The translations under genes were made by a program, and so were the position numbers. Positions 16,453 to 24,013 of a DNA stretch of 36,841 nucleotides are shown here, in pieces; position 1 is the stretch's first letter; each line of letters begins with the position of its first letter. The stretch spans positions 1 through 36,841 of the forward strand of contig JAMJFO010000034.1 of the NCBI GenBank assembly GCA_023544645.1, in the 5' to 3' direction. Source of the DNA: Desulfobulbaceae bacterium (GTDB lineage: Bacteria > Desulfobacterota > Desulfobulbia > Desulfobulbales > Desulfobulbaceae). The notes below the pieces were generated by a model, which saw only the letters and a program-made list of their open reading frames with translations, searched no databases and was not told the origin of the DNA.

Positions 16453-17378
16453 ATTCCCGGGTATTTCTTTCCATTCTGATTCCTGTCTATAATTGGGATG
16501 TTGCTTCCCTGCTCCACTGCCTGTCCGCACAATGTTCACGCCTTACGCAACAGGATCAGGTGGAAATAATCGTGGTTGATGACGGTTCAAGCCGTAAGTT
16601 CAACAATTTTTCTGTGGCGGCGGGATTGACCGGAGTGTTGTATGAGGAGCTCCCGGAAAATAAGGGACGGGCAGCTGTCCGCAACCTTCTCGTACAGCTC
16701 GCCCGCGGGACGTATGTTCTTTTTCTGGATGCGGATATGCTCCCTGATCGGCAAGATTTTGTTCAAACATATCTTGGTCTGGCCCGGAGCGGCAGAGATG
16801 TTGTCTGCGGCGGCATAAGTTATCAGCAGATAGGAAAGACAAAACGGGCGGATTCTTTTTATATTTATAAAAGCATGAGGACGGAAGCTCTGCCGGCTGC
16901 TATACGAAATATAACGCCATGGCGTTATATCTTTACATCAAACATTATGCTGCGCCGGGATATCGCGGCATCAGTCGGTTTCGATCCCGGCTTTATCGGT
17001 TATGGCTTTGAAGACATTGAATGGGGCATACGGTTGGAAGAATCGTTTAAGGTGGAGCATGTTGATAATACCTGTACGCATACGGGGGTTATGAGCAAGG
17101 ACGTGGTATTTGCCAAAATGCGGGAGGCCACGGATAATTACTATCGCTTGTTTTCACTTTATCCCGGGAAAACAGGATCCGCGGGAGCCATCGGTCTGGC
17201 AAAACATCTTCAGTGTTTTCCCGATACCATCCTGTTGTTGAGCGACAGGTTACTCTCCACCCTTTTTTCTTTTTTTTCCTGGAACAGGCTGCTGTTTCTG
17301 CTTTTTCAACTTGATAAGGCTGTTCTTGTGGCGCGGAAACTGAAAGAACAGAAGTTGCGGCCGTGTCAGGACGCATGA
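16449..17378 (+). CDS. GT2-family glycosyltransferase
   Basis: The 309-residue GT-A enzyme begins MNSRVFLSILIPVYNWDVA. It shows EIIVVDDGSSRKF, the metal-binding DxD in LFLDADMLPDRQDF, and the acceptor-side motif GFEDIEWGIRLEE (ED-x2-W), which usually carries the catalytic base. The C-terminal ~80 residues are partly hydrophobic (LLSTLFSFFSWNRLLFLLFQ), suggesting membrane association. The start overlaps the upstream stop by 4 bp, so the two GT2 genes are co-translated. It is followed by a 164-bp gap without a recognisable gene. Sugar specificity is unknown. Confidence 0.88.
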   Translation: MNSRVFLSILIPVYNWDVASLLHCLSAQCSRLTQQDQVEIIVVDDGSSRKFNNFSVAAGLTGVLYEELPENKGRAAVRNLLVQLARGTYVLFLDADMLPDRQDFVQTYLGLARSGRDVVCGGISYQQIGKTKRADSFYIYKSMRTEALPAAIRNITPWRYIFTSNIMLRRDIAASVGFDPGFIGYGFEDIEWGIRLEESFKVEHVDNTCTHTGVMSKDVVFAKMREATDNYYRLFSLYPGKTGSAGAIGLAKHLQCFPDTILLLSDRLLSTLFSFFSWNRLLFLLFQLDKAVLVARKLKEQKLRPCQDA

Positions 17379-17542
17379 TTTCAATGTCCTTTTGGCGGGA
17401 ATGGGGATATGTATGGATGATTGTTGCGATGCCGCGTATACAGTCAGTTGAAGGACTACAGGGGAAAGGTGATTATTCGTTCTCCTCGTAAAACCGCTGC
17501 AGGCGCCTGCAGTTCATTTGTTGAACCGAGCTATTTTTTTGT

Positions 17543-18484
17543 ATGGTAACATCAGATCAGCCGGAAAATTTTTCCATTTCCATTATTATTCCGACCAGAA
17601 ATGGAGCTGCGACCTTGGGGAGCGTGCTGGCCGGATTGTCCCGCCAGACAATTCCTGTCCTGGAAACACTTGTAATCGATTCTTCATCAGATGATGATAC
17701 TGTCGAAATAGCGAAAAAATTTGGAATTTCTGTTTCGGTGGTTCCCCGGGTTGAATTTGACCATGCCGGAACAAGGACAATGGCTGCGCGAATGGCCACC
17801 GGTGATATTCTTGTCTTTATGACCCAGGATGCGGTGCCGGTGGATGCAACCGCTCTGGCAAATCTCGTAGCGCCACTTGTTGATCCGCGGGTGGCGGCAG
17901 CTTATGGCCGACAGCTTCCTGCCCCCGGAGCAACATGCTTTGCCAGACATCTGAGGGCCTTCAACTATCCAGAACGATCATCCATTCGCTGCTGGCAGGA
18001 CCGGCAGCGCTTGGGTTTCAAGGCTGCGTTTACATCCAATTCATTTGCCGCGTACCGAAGGAAGCCACTCAAAGCAGCAGGGTATTTTGGGGAGCGGATG
18101 CTTTTCGGCGAAGATACCTTTACAGTGGCAAAACTTTTACGCAATGGCTATTGTGTTGCCTACGCGGCAGACGCACATGTGTGGCATTCGCATAACTATT
18201 CCCTGATGCAGGATTTCCGGCGCTATTTTGATATCGGTGTCGTCCATGCCGCCCACCGCGAAGTGTTGGACAGTTTTGGCGGCTCCATGGGCGAGGGCAG
18301 GAGGTATGTGCTCTCGGAGCTGCAGTTTTTTGTCCGAAACGGGAATTACCTGCGTCTGCCCGAGAGCATCATGCGCAATGGCATGAAATTTCTGGCCTAT
18401 ATCCTGGGAAAACGATCTGATCTGCTGCCCCGGTTTCTAGCTGCAGCATGCAGCATGAACCGGACGTGGTGGAAAAATAAATAG
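17543..18484 (+). CDS. GT2-family glycosyltransferase, rhamnosyltransferase-like
   Basis: The 313-residue enzyme has a GT-A core with SIIIPTRNGAATLGSVLAGL, LVIDSSSDDDTVEIA, a VEFDHAGTRTMAA segment, FMTQDAVPVD as the DxD-equivalent, TSNSFAAYRRKPL, FGEDTFTVAKLL and HSHNYSLMQDFRRYFDIGV. This order of motifs is typical of RfbF-like rhamnosyltransferases of O-antigen and exopolysaccharide loci, so rhamnose is a reasonable but unproven donor. The ATG at 17543 has no strong ribosome-binding site. It lies 13 bp upstream of the initiating transferase gene and is probably in the same transcript. Confidence 0.86.
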   Translation: MVTSDQPENFSISIIIPTRNGAATLGSVLAGLSRQTIPVLETLVIDSSSDDDTVEIAKKFGISVSVVPRVEFDHAGTRTMAARMATGDILVFMTQDAVPVDATALANLVAPLVDPRVAAAYGRQLPAPGATCFARHLRAFNYPERSSIRCWQDRQRLGFKAAFTSNSFAAYRRKPLKAAGYFGERMLFGEDTFTVAKLLRNGYCVAYAADAHVWHSHNYSLMQDFRRYFDIGVVHAAHREVLDSFGGSMGEGRRYVLSELQFFVRNGNYLRLPESIMRNGMKFLAYILGKRSDLLPRFLAAACSMNRTWWKNK

Positions 18485-18497
18485 AGAACAATTGCTG

Positions 18498-19928
18498 ATG
18501 TCTCCTGTCCTTTCATGGAATTTACGTGAACGAAGTTCACTCATATATAAAATTCTGCATGTTATCGACTGTTCGCTGGCCTGTGGTTTTCTCTGGCTTC
18601 TTGTCAGGATTTACCAGGTACCCTGGAGTCCATACTATACCTGGCTGGAAGTGCTCGTTTTTGCGCTGTCTTTTCTCAGTTTTCAATATTTTCAACTTTA
18701 CCGGTCCTGGCGCGGATGGAAATTCTATCTCGAATTTTTAGTGATTGTCAAAGCGTGGGGGGTGGTTATAGGTCTTCTGCTTTTTTACTTTTTTATTTTT
18801 AAAATTTCAGAAGCATATTCGCGTGTTGTTTTTATTGTCTGGTTGTTCTTCACTCCTCTGCTGATCTTTTTTGCCCATCTGATAGTCCGCAAATTTTTCC
18901 GCTATTACCGGTCACAGGGAAAAAATATCCGGCATGCGGTTATCGTGGGGGCAGGCGACCTGGGAATGAGAATGATCAATCAGGTCGAGGCAATTCCATG
19001 GGCGGGTATCGAAGTCGTGGGGTTTTTTGATGATAAAATCGAAACACGCGAGAAGCTTGAGACGCTGCATAAACCGCTGCTTGGAAAAATCAGTGAAATA
19101 GAATCGTATCTCAAGACCCATGATATTGATTATGTGTATATTGCCCTGCCGATGAGGGCTGAGAAGAAGATTTTTTCGATTCTGAGAAATTGCCGCGACC
19201 TGGGCGCCCAGATATTTCTGGTTCCCGACCTGTATATTTTCGGCCTCCATCATGCCGAGATCCAGTCTTTGGGTGACATGCTGGTGCTCAGCTTCAATCC
19301 CTACCGGTCATGGAAGCGGGCATTTGATATTGTTTTTTCCACGGTGGTCCTGGTGCTTGTTTCACCGGTCATGCTCCTTGTTGCCCTTCTGGTCAAGCTG
19401 GACAGCCGGGGGCCGGTTTTCTATCGCCATCGCAGGATTACCCTGTCGGGCAGGGAGTTTGAATGTTTGAAATTCCGTACCATGGTCGTAGGGGCTGATA
19501 AAAAACTTGAAGATATGCTGGCTTCAGATCCGCAGTTGCGCGAGCAATGGAATAAAACCTTCAAGTTGAAAAACGACCCGCGGGTTACCCGGATCGGCCG
19601 TTTTCTGCGGCGCACCAGTCTTGACGAGTTTCCGCAGTTTATCAATGTCCTTAAGGGAGAGATGAGCGTGGTCGGGGCCCGACCGATCATCAGCAGGGAG
19701 CTCGACGAATTCTATAAGAAAAAAGGCGGGGAAAGCGCGGGCCTTTATTGTTCGATGAAGCCGGGGATTACCGGTCCCTGGCAGGTTATGATGCGCACTG
19801 ATATGGAAAATTACCAGGATCGTGTTGACCTTGATGACTGGTATGTGCTCCACCTTTCCCTGTGGACCGACATCAAGATCATCGGCCGGACCATCATTTG
19901 CGTCATCACCGGCAAGGGCGCCTATTGA
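18498..19928 (+). CDS. Undecaprenyl-phosphate hexose-1-phosphate transferase (WbaP/WcaJ type PNPT)
   Basis: The 476-residue membrane enzyme starts lipid-linked glycan assembly by moving a hexose-1-phosphate from a nucleotide sugar to undecaprenyl phosphate. It has four N-terminal spans (~20-125), a cytoplasmic CoA-binding-like Rossmann region (HAVIVGAGDLGMRMINQ), then the membrane re-entrant helix (FDIVFSTVVLVLVSPVMLL) and the catalytic core: FECLKFRTMVVGAD, RTSLDEFPQFINVLKGEMS, VVGARPI and KPGITGPWQV. The active-site Asp-Glu pair is in SLDEFPQ. A TTG at 18492 is also possible, but ATG 18498 has AGAGAA at suitable distance. It is the last gene of the operon and the probable first enzyme of the pathway, so the locus likely uses a Wzy- or ABC-type lipid carrier route. 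Confidence 0.93.
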   Translation: MSPVLSWNLRERSSLIYKILHVIDCSLACGFLWLLVRIYQVPWSPYYTWLEVLVFALSFLSFQYFQLYRSWRGWKFYLEFLVIVKAWGVVIGLLLFYFFIFKISEAYSRVVFIVWLFFTPLLIFFAHLIVRKFFRYYRSQGKNIRHAVIVGAGDLGMRMINQVEAIPWAGIEVVGFFDDKIETREKLETLHKPLLGKISEIESYLKTHDIDYVYIALPMRAEKKIFSILRNCRDLGAQIFLVPDLYIFGLHHAEIQSLGDMLVLSFNPYRSWKRAFDIVFSTVVLVLVSPVMLLVALLVKLDSRGPVFYRHRRITLSGREFECLKFRTMVVGADKKLEDMLASDPQLREQWNKTFKLKNDPRVTRIGRFLRRTSLDEFPQFINVLKGEMSVVGARPIISRELDEFYKKKGGESAGLYCSMKPGITGPWQVMMRTDMENYQDRVDLDDWYVLHLSLWTDIKIIGRTIICVITGKGAY

Positions 19929-20015
19929 TTTGTCAGTTCTGCTGTGCCGGGGCGGAACCCAAAAGGTAACCCATCACGGGGTATGTAACTCAGCGATATG
20001 ATTACTCTCAACATT

Positions 20016-20123
20016 GTAAGTGCTTACAGGTGCAGCAGGTTTGCACAAGCGCGACTGGCCGCTATACACCGGGTATGCGGTCAGGAGTGATCGTGCAAAG
20101 ATGTGGTGCCTGTGAGCACTTAC
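20016..20123. repeat. Nested long inverted repeat between convergent genes
   Basis: The outer arms GTAAGTGCTTACAGG (20016-20030) and CCTGTGAGCACTTAC (20109-20123) match at 14 of 15 positions. Middle arms TTTGCAC (20040-20046) and GTGCAAA (20093-20099) are perfect. An inner pair, CCGC-T-ATAC (20059-20067) with GTAT-GCGG (20073-20080), has one bulge. The right outer arm includes the stop codon of the minus-strand cooC-like gene. A folded RNA could terminate or protect the ends of the two convergent transcripts; a mobile-element footprint is another possibility. Confidence 0.5.
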
Positions 20124-20872
20124 CCCAAAAGCTGTTGGACGATCTTGCCGGGAGCGCTGTCGAGCGCATCATCAACGGTGACAACGGGGGTTTCCTGCCG
20201 TTCCGCATTGCGGATACTTTTTGAATCAGGGAAACAGGCGATGGGTTCCGCACCCAGTCCTTTGCGCAGAAAACTTCTGTCTGCTTCATCCTGAACAAGG
20301 TTGGCCACAAACCAGATATGGGGTATCCGGACCTCATCCGCCAGTTTCTTGATTTTCAGCGCTGTTCTAATGCTTGACCGGGAAGGGATGACCACAATAA
20401 GCAGGTGATCCACGCCGGCGACCGTCCCCCTGCCCAGATGCTCCACCCCTGCCTCCATGTCCAGCAGAACGACCTCATCGGCGGTCAGAAGCATTTTTTT
20501 CAGCATTTTCCGCAGAACGTGGTTTTCCGGGCAGGCGCATCCCCCCTCGGCCGTCTGAATGGCTCCGAGAACCATCAGCTTGTACCCGTCCTGCCTGATC
20601 ATGAAGTCCTCGAGCAGGTCATTAACCTGGGGATTGAGCTGGTAAAAGGGTGAACCGGGTGTTTTTCCCGAGCGCTCGGTCAGGAGTCTGGTCATCTCGG
20701 CTATGGGGGTGATGTCCCGGGCATTGGTAATGCCCAGCGTTTCGGCCATATGCGGACTGGGATCGGCGTCAATGAGCAGCACATCCTTGCCCTGCCGCTT
20801 GAATTCCCGGGCAAGCAACGCCATAATCGTTGTTTTGCCGACTCCGCCTTTGCCGCTGATTGCGATTTTCAT
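20120..20872 (-). CDS. cooC: CooC-family nickel-insertion ATPase (carbon monoxide dehydrogenase accessory type)
   Basis: The 250-residue cytoplasmic protein is a MinD/SIMIBI ATPase with a deviant Walker A, GKGGVGKTT (Lys8 and Lys13), and LLIDADPSP (Asp35, Asp37). The CooC-specific Cys112-Ala-Cys114 pair in EGGCACPENHVLR corresponds to the metal-binding CxC at the dimer interface described for CooC1. Family members hydrolyse ATP to load nickel into CO dehydrogenase. The start at 20872 has a strong Shine-Dalgarno (AGGAG, 7-nt spacer); the upstream frame extension is not needed. No CO dehydrogenase gene is in the window, so its client is elsewhere or is another Ni or Fe-S enzyme. It is divergent from the Bax-inhibitor gene. 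Confidence 0.88.
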   Translation of the reverse strand: MKIAISGKGGVGKTTIMALLAREFKRQGKDVLLIDADPSPHMAETLGITNARDITPIAEMTRLLTERSGKTPGSPFYQLNPQVNDLLEDFMIRQDGYKLMVLGAIQTAEGGCACPENHVLRKMLKKMLLTADEVVLLDMEAGVEHLGRGTVAGVDHLLIVVIPSRSSIRTALKIKKLADEVRIPHIWFVANLVQDEADRSFLRKGLGAEPIACFPDSKSIRNAERQETPVVTVDDALDSAPGKIVQQLLG

Positions 20873-20891
20873 ATTCAGGCTCCTGAAACTG

Positions 20892-20919
20892 TTGCTATAC
20901 TGGCTAAAATGGTTACAAT
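20892..20919 (+). promoter_or_regulatory. Candidate sigma-70 promoter for the Bax-inhibitor-1 family gene
   Basis: TTGCTA (20892-20897) and TACAAT (20914-20919) are spaced 16 bp apart, with 4 of 6 and 5 of 6 consensus matches. The leader to the ATG at 20970 would be about 45 nt. The site lies in the 97-bp divergent gap shared with the cooC-like gene. Confidence 0.45.
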
Positions 20920-20969
20920 ATCCGCACACACTGTGATAATAAATCAATCGATCAATAAGGAGAACGCTC

Positions 20970-21677
20970 ATGGAATATGGTAATAACTCAATGACAGTGG
21001 CGCAAGTCCGTCAGGAGGCTTCAACGGTCTTTCTTGCCAAGGTCTTCAACTGGATGGCCGTGGGCCTCGGTTTGACGGGAGCCACTGCATTTGTGACCGC
21101 GCAGACGGCCCTGGCCCCTCTAATACTGCGCACCCCGCTTATTTTTGTCCTGATGATCGCGGTGATCGGCCTGCCGATTTACCTGCAGGTCAGAATCAAT
21201 AAGCTTGGGGCCGGCAGGGCGACCGGCTTTTTTGTGGCCTATTCGGTTGTCATGGGTTTGTTTCTGTCGTCGATTTTTCTCATGTATACCGCCACCTCGA
21301 TAACCGCCACCTTTTTTATTACCAGTGGTATGTTCGGCGCCATGGCTGTCTACGGTCTGGTCACCAAGCGTGATCTTTCCGGCATGGGTTCGTTCATGTT
21401 CATGGGGCTGATCGGGATCATCCTGGCGTCCATTGTGAACCTGTTCCTGCACAGTTCCGCGCTGCACTGGACGATCTCGGTGATCGGCGTTATCGTATTC
21501 GTGGGGTTGACCGCCTACGATGTCCAGCGCATCAAGGGAATTGGCGAGGAGGGGATAATGGAGCAGGGCGAGTCGGCAATACGCAAAGGCGCGATCATCG
21601 GCGCTCTTGCTCTATACCTTGATTTTATCAACCTGTTCCTGATGATGCTTCGATTCATGGGCGTTGCCAGGGACTAG
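20970..21677 (+). CDS. Bax inhibitor-1 / YccA family membrane protein
   Basis: The 235-residue inner-membrane protein has seven hydrophobic segments. Family features are VFNWMAVGLGLTGATAF at the first span, the region around FITSGMFGAMAVYGLVTKRD, FVGLTAYDVQRIKGIG in the sixth, and ALALYLDFINLFLMMLRF in the last, with the conserved acidic residues of the BI-1 pH-gated calcium leak pore. Bacterial members have been linked to protease regulation (YccA with FtsH) and calcium leak. A strong Shine-Dalgarno (AGGAGA, 6-nt spacer) precedes the ATG. It is monocistronic, ending at a clear bidirectional terminator. The physiological role here is unknown. Confidence 0.92.
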   Translation: MEYGNNSMTVAQVRQEASTVFLAKVFNWMAVGLGLTGATAFVTAQTALAPLILRTPLIFVLMIAVIGLPIYLQVRINKLGAGRATGFFVAYSVVMGLFLSSIFLMYTATSITATFFITSGMFGAMAVYGLVTKRDLSGMGSFMFMGLIGIILASIVNLFLHSSALHWTISVIGVIVFVGLTAYDVQRIKGIGEEGIMEQGESAIRKGAIIGALALYLDFINLFLMMLRFMGVARD

Positions 21678-21696
21678 GAAGCCGGTACGGAGTGTT

Positions 21697-21728
21697 AAAA
21701 AAAAGGCGGGAAAACCTGCCCTTTTTTT
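21697..21728. terminator. Bidirectional rho-independent terminator
   Basis: GGCGGG (21705-21710) and CCTGCC (21715-21720) form a stem with one G-T pair and an AAAA loop. It is flanked by eight As on the left and seven Ts on the right, so it can end both the plus-strand Bax-inhibitor transcript and the minus-strand transcript of the next gene. Confidence 0.88.
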
Positions 21729-21747
21729 ATTGGTGGCATGAAATTTT

Positions 21748-22713
21748 CTATTGGTATTTTTCCAGGAGGGTGTACAGGCTGTCGATATAGTTTTCCTTGT
21801 AGATCAACTGGTTGGACGAATCAATCTCCTGGACCAGCTGGGGGATAACCTGGCTTATATCTATCCCGTGCCGGTTGAGTCCTTCCTGGTTGGCCCGCTC
21901 TATCAGGAGAACGGAATAGTAGTTGACCAGCAGCCGCGAGCGTGAATCCCGTCTGAAAAGATACGAACGTCCGCCCATGGTGTTGAGGAAAAATCCGGCA
22001 TACTCGTACATTTCCGCCAGTGTGGGCGAGAATTGCAACAGGTCGTCATTGCAGCTGTTCCAGGCTGTCCACTGATAGAATTCCGCCGCTACATCTTCAA
22101 TTTTATCTCTTTCCCGGTCCAGGATGGTTTTGATAAGAATAATATTATCCTTGCCGATGACCCGGAAGAAGTGGGCCATATTTTTGAGGATTGTATAGAG
22201 GTCATCCGATTCACGGGAGACCACCGGCGGATTTTTGAGCAGTTTATCGGCAAGAGCAATAAAGTATTGCTGTGAGGGTTCCTGCAGGTCAAATGGCTTT
22301 ATATAGTCTTTGCTGTCGATAGTGGTAAAAAAACCATGGATCTGCCCGGCCAGCATCCTGCATTCCTTTGCCCTTTTGTCTTCCGGCGATTCGATAAGAG
22401 GTTCGGCACTGAAAGGCTCCCCGGTTTGCAGTTCTTTCTGGATGACGGCTGTGGCATCCTGCTCCCGGTCCGGCGCGGTTTCGCCTTCAGTTACCGGGTC
22501 GGGTTCACTTTCTCCTGCGACCGGCGGCTCCCCCCCGGTAACGAGGGATTCGGCGCCGTCCGGCTCCCCTGTGTCATCTGATCCGCTGTAGAAAAATATT
22601 CCAGCCCCGGCAATTGCCAGGAGAAGGAGGGCAAACAGGATGAGGACAGGTTTGAGGGGTTCGGGATTTTTTTTACGGGGATGGTGTCGTTCGGATTTTT
22701 CGGTATCATGCAT
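21748..22713 (-). CDS. Uncharacterised membrane-anchored protein with acidic Pro/Glu-rich linker
   Basis: I do not recognise a family for this 321-residue protein. It has a basic N-terminus (RHHPRKKNPEP), one membrane span at ~21-42 (VLILFALLLLAIAGAGIFFY), and a low-complexity acidic linker at ~44-95 rich in Glu, Pro, Asp and Gly. A helical C-terminal domain (~110-321) begins with a conserved-looking CRMLAGQIHGFFTTID and contains KDNIILIKTILDRERDKIED. The orientation should place the C-terminal domain in the periplasm. It is convergent with the Bax-inhibitor gene and shares its terminator, and it is divergent from the pyrophosphatase gene. No neighbour suggests a function. Confidence 0.75.
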   Translation of the reverse strand: MHDTEKSERHHPRKKNPEPLKPVLILFALLLLAIAGAGIFFYSGSDDTGEPDGAESLVTGGEPPVAGESEPDPVTEGETAPDREQDATAVIQKELQTGEPFSAEPLIESPEDKRAKECRMLAGQIHGFFTTIDSKDYIKPFDLQEPSQQYFIALADKLLKNPPVVSRESDDLYTILKNMAHFFRVIGKDNIILIKTILDRERDKIEDVAAEFYQWTAWNSCNDDLLQFSPTLAEMYEYAGFFLNTMGGRSYLFRRDSRSRLLVNYYSVLLIERANQEGLNRHGIDISQVIPQLVQEIDSSNQLIYKENYIDSLYTLLEKYQ

Positions 22714-23033
22714 GATTGACGTAGTATGGATGAGGGTCGTCTTCCGATCAGAAAATTTGCGTGTTCAGTTTATCAGATCAGTGAAGATAATGGAAAAGAA
22801 AAAGATCCGGTCGAATAGAAGCTCTAGCCCTGATTTTCAGTATAGGTTCATTTTTTCAGAATTATTTCAACTTGATTAATCCTTTTTTTCCTCTTGACGC
22901 TCTTCGGGGAACATACTAAATATTTAAATTTATTTCCAGAGACCGATAAAGTTTTGTTTGGAAACCGGTTTCCAGGTAAGCCTGTTTCCTTTTTATTTTG
23001 TTTTTTTATCAAGGGACTAAAGGAGGAATTATT
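22714..23033. other. Intergenic region with candidate pyrophosphatase promoter
   Basis: This 320-bp AT-rich divergent gap has no credible gene. TTGACG (22894-22899) and TAAATA (22917-22922), spaced 17 bp, form a possible but weak sigma-70 promoter on the plus strand. It would give a leader of about 105 nt to the ATG at 23034. Confidence 0.35.
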
Positions 23034-23954
23034 ATGTCTGTTTATGTCGTAGGTCACAAAAGCCCGGACACGGATTCGGTAACTGCTGCCATTGCTTATG
23101 CTGAGTTGATGAAAGCCAAGGGGGAAGACTATATTCCCTGCATGCAGGGCAAAGCAAACCCGGAAACAATAACTGTACTCGATCGTTTCGGCGTGGCCAT
23201 GCCGGAAAACATGACCGATGCGGCCGGCAAGCAGGTTGCTCTGGTTGATCACAGTGATCTGGCCCAGGCGCCGGACAATCTCTCTGACGGTGAAGTTGTG
23301 GCCATTGTTGATCATCATAAGATCGGTGATGTCACCACCAACAATCCCATTTTTTTCTGTGCCATGCCTGTCGGCTGCACCGGTACCGTGCTCAAGGTTC
23401 TGTATGACCTGGAAGGCATTGCCATCCAGCCGCAGATCGCCGGCATCATGCTGGCCGCTATCCTCAGTGATACGGTAAACTTCAAATCGCCCACCTGTAC
23501 CGACGCGGACAAGAAAGCAGTTGCAGAGCTGAAGAGCATAGCCGGGGTCGACGATACCGACTCCCTGTTCATGGATATGCTCAAGGCCAAGAGCGCGGTT
23601 GAAGGTGTTCCGCCCATGGACCTGCTCGATCGTGATTACAAGGATTTTGACATGAAAGGCAAGAAGGTCGGCGTGGGCCAGCTTGAACTCGCCACCCTTG
23701 ATCAGGTTGCATCCATGCGTGATGATCTTTACAAGGCCATGGAAGAGAAAAAGGCCGGCGGCCGCCATTCAGTGCTGTTGATGCTGACCGATGTTGTGAA
23801 GGAGGGCACCGATTTGATGGTCGTGTCTGATGACCCTGCGATGATCGAAGGCGCGTTTAACGCTAAGCTCGACGGCAACTCCATGTGGATCGACGGCATG
23901 ATGAGCCGCAAAAAACAGACTGTGCCGAATCTGCAGAAGGCTTTCGGCTGCTGA
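23034..23954 (+). CDS. ppaC: Manganese-dependent inorganic pyrophosphatase (family II, DHH/DHHA2)
   Basis: The 306-residue cytoplasmic enzyme hydrolyses pyrophosphate to phosphate, pulling biosynthetic reactions forward. The N-terminal DHH domain shows the metal ligands His8, Asp12 and Asp14 in GHKSPDTDS, Asp72-His73 in LVDHSDL, and the DHH signature IVDHHKIGD (Asp93, His94, His95). The C-terminal DHHA2 domain ends with MMSRKKQTVPNLQKAF, the SRKKQ substrate-binding motif. No CBS or DRTGG insert is present, so it is the short, non-nucleotide-regulated form. A near-perfect Shine-Dalgarno (AAAGGAGGAATT) at 23019-23030 supports this start and high expression; the frame is open further upstream but lacks support. 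Confidence 0.96.
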   Translation: MSVYVVGHKSPDTDSVTAAIAYAELMKAKGEDYIPCMQGKANPETITVLDRFGVAMPENMTDAAGKQVALVDHSDLAQAPDNLSDGEVVAIVDHHKIGDVTTNNPIFFCAMPVGCTGTVLKVLYDLEGIAIQPQIAGIMLAAILSDTVNFKSPTCTDADKKAVAELKSIAGVDDTDSLFMDMLKAKSAVEGVPPMDLLDRDYKDFDMKGKKVGVGQLELATLDQVASMRDDLYKAMEEKKAGGRHSVLLMLTDVVKEGTDLMVVSDDPAMIEGAFNAKLDGNSMWIDGMMSRKKQTVPNLQKAFGC

Positions 23955-23976
23955 AACAGCACACCAATTGATGGTG

Positions 23977-24008
23977 AAAAAGGGTGGCCTTTGGCCGCCC
24001 TTTTTTTT
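23977..24008. terminator. Bidirectional rho-independent terminator
   Basis: GGGTGGCC (23982-23989) and GGCCGCCC (23993-24000) form an 8-bp stem with one G-T pair and a TTT loop. It has five As to the left and eight Ts to the right. It ends the ppaC transcript and, in reverse, the cytochrome transcript. Confidence 0.9.
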
Positions 24009-24013
24009 TCGGG

